Shown: piece after piece, positions 61,255-64,000 of the stretch | How the letters are laid out: each line of letters starts with the position of its first letter | How positions within the stretch are numbered: the first letter of the stretch is position 1 | Source of the DNA: Streptomyces sp. ISL-96 | Lineage (GTDB): Bacteria > Actinomycetota > Actinomycetes > Streptomycetales > Streptomycetaceae | Length of the DNA: 64,000 nt | Direction: 5' to 3' | Assembly (NCBI RefSeq): GCF_018614035.1 | Contig: NZ_JAGGPA010000006.1 | Span: 186,001 to 250,000, forward strand | Made by a program: the position numbers and the translations under genes | Notes under the pieces: model-generated | Databases searched by the model: none | Seen by the model: the letters and a program-made list of their open reading frames with translations, nothing else | What the model was told of the DNA's origin: nothing

Positions 61255-62049
61255 TCACAGCCGCCGCCAGGTCCAGATGGTCTCGATCTCCAGCGGCTCG
61301 ATGGGCGTCACGAACCGGGGCATCGTGTTGAGCCCGTTCGGCGGCCCGGACTGCGGCTCCACGCACACCCCCTCCGCCTGCTCGTCGTACACGACGACCC
61401 ACTCGGCGCGGCTCTTCACCTTCAGCTCCAGCTGCCCCGGCCAGGTGAGCGTGACGTCCACGCCGTCCGGCATCCCGAAGCAGTCGTCCCACGGGCCGGG
61501 CCGAGGCGGGATCCGCTTCCCGGTAGGGAGATGGTCATCGCCCCGCTCCTCCTGCCAGGCCGGAGCGAAGTCGATCTGCACGTCCTGCCCGCCGCCGCCG
61601 AGGTTGCGCAGGAACCAGGGGTGCCAGCCCGCCTGCGCCGGGAAGGAATCGCCGTACGTCTCGATCCCCATCGTCAGCGTGAGGGAGTCCTCGGCCAGCC
61701 CGAACGCCTGGGTGACCCTGCCCTGGTACGGCCACGGGTCGGCCAGGTCGTACGTGAACGCGGCCTCGCTCTTCTCGGCCCGCGCGGTGTGCCAGACGGC
61801 GTCGCGGCCGGTGCCGTGGATGGCGTGCGGCGGGGAGTTGAGCGGCAGCTGGTGCATGGTCGCGCCGTTGAGGAACTTGCCGCGGTCCAGCCGTCCGCAC
61901 CACGGCACCATCGGGAAGCAGCCGTACCGCTCCCCCTGGCGCAGCAGCTCCATGCCGCCGATGCGAAGGCCGGTGATGCGGCAGCCGTTGTCTGGGGCGA
62001 TGGTCAGCTCGGCGTCGCCCGCCGCCAGTCGCGTCTCTTGGGTGCTCAC
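61255..62049 (-). CDS. Aldose 1-epimerase family protein
   Basis: A 264-residue galactose mutarotase-like protein. Family features are LTIAPDNGCRITGLRIGG, MVPWCGRLDRGKF with NPIxGL-like HQLPLNSPPHAIHGTGRDA (the catalytic His region), and HPWFLRNLGGG. The C-terminus contains PQSGPPNGLNTMP (Glu region VCVEPQSG). It interconverts anomers of a sugar, possibly related to glucose. It is 23 nt before pyrE. Confidence 0.9.
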   Translation of the reverse strand: MSTQETRLAAGDAELTIAPDNGCRITGLRIGGMELLRQGERYGCFPMVPWCGRLDRGKFLNGATMHQLPLNSPPHAIHGTGRDAVWHTARAEKSEAAFTYDLADPWPYQGRVTQAFGLAEDSLTLTMGIETYGDSFPAQAGWHPWFLRNLGGGGQDVQIDFAPAWQEERGDDHLPTGKRIPPRPGPWDDCFGMPDGVDVTLTWPGQLELKVKSRAEWVVVYDEQAEGVCVEPQSGPPNGLNTMPRFVTPIEPLEIETIWTWRRL

Positions 62050-62071
62050 CCTTCGAGCCTATGGGCTGCGG

Positions 62072-62120
62072 GCCGGTAACCGGGGCTCCGCCCCGGACAC
62101 TTCAGCCCGTCCGGCGTTGC
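62072..62120. repeat. Interspersed repeat, partial copy 3
   Basis: GGGGCTCCGCCCC, then CAGCCCGTCCGGCG, are shared with the repeat at 49986-50140. It fills most of the short gap between the epimerase and the SRPBCC gene. Confidence 0.6.
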
Positions 62121-62939
62121 TCAGCGCCTGCGCCGCAGTACCCGGCTCACCACCACCGCCGACGCCAGCGCCAGCGCGGCCGCCGGGGCGATCCAGCGCA
62201 GAGTGTCGGTGGTCGAGGCCGACTGCGGGGCCGGGACCGGGGCGTAGCGACCGCGCGGCGGTGCATGGTCGACCTCCTCCGCGCTGCGGCCGATCATCGT
62301 GCGCCGCGCATGAGCCGCCTCGGCCGGCGGCTCCGCCGGCGAGGGCACTCCCGGTACGTCCGCGAGGTCGGGCGCGTCAGGCAGGTCAGGTACGTCAGAC
62401 ACGTCGGTTACGTCGGTTACGTCGTCGGCCCGCGGGTCCAGCGACGGCGGCGGCACCTCCGTCTCGAAAACCGACGGCCGGGATTCCCCGCCGGACTCCC
62501 CTGCCCCGCCGGCCGGCGCATCCGCCAGCCGGGTGGTGAAGCGGTCCAGCAGACGCTGCGACGCGGACAGCGTCGCCGGCGCGTCGAGCTCCGCGATGCG
62601 GCCCTCGCCGCTCGCGGTCCCCGTGTACGTCACCGTCGTACCGCCGTCCGCCTCCGTCAGGCGTGCCGTCAGCGCCAGCTTGACCGAGCCCGTGCCGCGC
62701 GCCTCCGTGCCCTCGCCCTCGACGGCGAAGGTGCCGTCCGGCTGCCCGGTGACGCGCAGCGTTCCCCGGTACGTGATCGTGTGGCCGTCGATGCGGACCT
62801 TCAGCCGTCCCGCGATCGGGCCGGACGCCTCGTCGGCGTCCTGCTGGAGCCCCGGGACGCAACGCGCCACCCGGGCGGGGTCCCCCAGCGCCTGTCGGAG
62901 GGTCTCTGCCGGAACCGGAACGAACACCTCATGCTCCAT
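62121..62939 (-). CDS. SRPBCC (CoxG-like) domain protein with C-terminal membrane anchor
   Basis: A 272-residue protein. Residues 1-~145 are a CoxG-like SRPBCC helix-grip domain that holds a hydrophobic ligand (EHEVFVPVPAETLRQALGDP, ARCVPGLQQ, GEGRIAELDAPATLSASQRL). A low-complexity Asp/Val/Pro linker follows (DDVTDVTDVSDVPDLPDAPD). One membrane helix near the C-terminus (RWIAPAAALALASAVVVSRV) has a basic end, giving a tail-anchored layout. The ligand is unknown. Confidence 0.85.
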   Translation of the reverse strand: MEHEVFVPVPAETLRQALGDPARVARCVPGLQQDADEASGPIAGRLKVRIDGHTITYRGTLRVTGQPDGTFAVEGEGTEARGTGSVKLALTARLTEADGGTTVTYTGTASGEGRIAELDAPATLSASQRLLDRFTTRLADAPAGGAGESGGESRPSVFETEVPPPSLDPRADDVTDVTDVSDVPDLPDAPDLADVPGVPSPAEPPAEAAHARRTMIGRSAEEVDHAPPRGRYAPVPAPQSASTTDTLRWIAPAAALALASAVVVSRVLRRRR

Positions 62940-63016
62940 GGGAACCGAGCCTACTCACGCCCGCCCGCGATGTACCCGCCTCTGCGAGGAATCCCCACAC
63001 GCGATCCGCGGCGTAA

Positions 63017-64000
63017 TCACCCCGTATAGCGCGGATGGACCAGCGTCGAAGGCCGCACCCCCCGCACCCGCGCCCCCTCCGCCGACCGCTCCCCCGACCG
63101 CAGCACCGCAGGCGACAGCGAGCGCAGCCGGGGCACGTCGGCGGCGAGGCCGAGGCCGGGGCGCTTGTCCCGCCCGGCGAGTACGAAGCCCCAGTCGTGC
63201 GGGGCCACCGCCGCGCCCGAGCCCCGGTCCGGGCCCCCGGTGAACCCGGAGAGGCGGCCGGTCGTACGGTACGGACGCGTCCGAAGCCCCGCCGCCCGCA
63301 GCGTCGCGTCGACCGTCCAGTAGGCCCGCGGCCGGGTCGCCAGCGGCCCCGCGTGGACGACGATGCGCCCGCCGCCCGCGAGGACGCGCGACGCCAGACC
63401 GTAGAACTCCTGGGAGTACAGCTTCGTGCTCGGGGTGATGCCGGGATCGGGCAGATCCGAGATCACCACGTCGTACGGCCGTTCCTGCCGCCCCGCCTCC
63501 CGCAGCCAGGTGAACGCGTCGGCGGCGTCGACCCGCAGCCGCGGATCCCGCAGGGCACGGTTGTTCAGCGCCGACAGGTCGGCGTCCGTACGGGCCAGCT
63601 CGACGACGGCCGGGTCCAGTTCGACCACCGTGAGCGACTCCACGTCCGGGTAGCGCAGCACCTCCCGCGCCGCGAGCCCGTCACCGCCGCCCAGGATCAC
63701 CACCCGCGCGCGGCGCCCGCGCATCGCGGGGTGGACGAGCGCCTCGTGGTACCGGTGCTCGTCGCGGCCGCTGACCCGCAGCCGCCCGTCGAGGAAGAGG
63801 TCCAGCGGCCCGCCCGGGCCACCGGTGACGACGATCTCCTGTACGTCGGTCTGTACGGCGACCCGGACCCGGTCCCCGTACACCGCGCGCCGCGCCGCCC
63901 GCTCGAAGTCGTCGACGAGGGCGGTCGCGGTGGCGAGCAGCGCCAGCACCACCGCGTTCGCCACGACCAGCAGCCAGCGCTCACGCCGCGTCAGCTCGTG
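63017..64000 (-). CDS. Spermidine synthase-like protein (5' end outside window)
   Basis: The C-terminal part of a spermidine-synthase-type protein. The SAM/dcSAM-binding core is [20 protein letters not shown] and [17 protein letters not shown], followed by [13 protein letters not shown] and [12 protein letters not shown]. The membrane segment [20 protein letters not shown] at its visible start indicates the multi-pass N-terminal domain of actinobacterial membrane-bound versions. The frame stays open to the right edge, so the start is beyond the window. Such fusions are probable aminopropyltransferases, but the substrate is unproven. Confidence 0.88.
   Translation of the reverse strand, partial: HELTRRERWLLVVANAVVLALLATATALVDDFERAARRAVYGDRVRVAVQTDVQEIVVTGGPGGPLDLFLDGRLRVSGRDEHRYHEALVHPAMRGRRARVVILGGGDGLAAREVLRYPDVESLTVVELDPAVVELARTDADLSALNNRALRDPRLRVDAADAFTWLREAGRQERPYDVVISDLPDPGITPSTKLYSQEFYGLASRVLAGGGRIVVHAGPLATRPRAYWTVDATLRAAGLRTRPYRTTGRLSGFTGGPDRGSGAAVAPHDWGFVLAGRDKRPGLGLAADVPRLRSLSPAVLRSGERSAEGARVRGVRPSTLVHPRYTG

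Overview
The window is a 64 kb stretch of high-GC actinobacterial chromosome, almost certainly Streptomyces. The evidence is codon use biased to G/C in third positions, GTG starts, many 4-nt GTGA/ATGA gene overlaps, and a familiar core backbone (PBP, YqeY, SURF1, asd-ask, recR-ybaB, purA, kynurenine genes, fbaA-pyrE). An exact ParB-binding parS palindrome at 60641-60656 suggests the locus is in the broad origin-proximal part of the chromosome.

Layout. (1) 1-2431: core genes (3' end of a penicillin-binding protein, YqeY, metallophosphoesterase). (2) 2432-2505: tRNA-Pro(CGG), the target of an integrative element. A 47-bp direct repeat of its 3' half (2464-2510 and 23084-23130) brackets a 20.6 kb actinobacterial integrative and conjugative element (AICE). 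The element carries, from left to right, a giant HTH-nSTAND-WD40 protein, a broken tyrosine integrase fused to the stump of another gene, a conjugation block on the minus strand (zinc-ribbon membrane protein, TraB/FtsK translocase, SpdB-like DUF2637 protein, two small proteins), and a GntR repressor with paired palindromic operators. Then come a glycosyltransferase, two more GntR regulators with a run of tightly overlapping small genes, an FkbM methyltransferase, small hypothetical genes, and an amidohydrolase/DoxX pair behind TetR-type palindromes. No replication initiator or excisionase is visible. A deletion appears to have removed rep, xis and the 5' part of int, so the element looks immobilised on its own. 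Triplets of a GGGAGTG motif lie inside both ends and look like integrase arm sites.

(3) 23131-31047: further accessory DNA beyond attR. It holds a second integrase remnant, a type VII-secretion-like module (ESX-like small protein, a large Ala/Gly-repeat protein, a DUF1795/LpqN-like protein and a hypothetical protein), and a compact operon of XRE regulator, ImmA-type protease, MAB_1171c-type membrane protein and cytochrome P450. (4) 31048-64000: core region. It has an S9 peptidase, SURF1, an ECF sigma factor with a translationally coupled membrane partner, asd-ask, a DUF5063 protein, recR, ybaB, a SLATT protein, a GntR/aminotransferase locus, a DJ-1/MarR operon, a Ser/Thr kinase, purA, a DGK-like protein, P450, Uma2 and a two-component system. 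It continues with arylformamidase-kynureninase-tryptophan dioxygenase, an MFS exporter, fbaA, pyrE, an aldose epimerase, an SRPBCC protein and the start of a spermidine-synthase-like gene running off the right edge.

How the parts relate. In the element, the GntR repressor at 13324 sits between its own promoter and the tra promoter, with shared operators, the usual logic for keeping conjugation genes off. The kynurenine genes form one catabolic run from tryptophan to anthranilate and alanine. Core genes are mostly ordinary. The unusual material is the defective composite island at the tRNA-Pro and its cargo. All homology calls come from reading the sequence and remembered family features; no database search was run.
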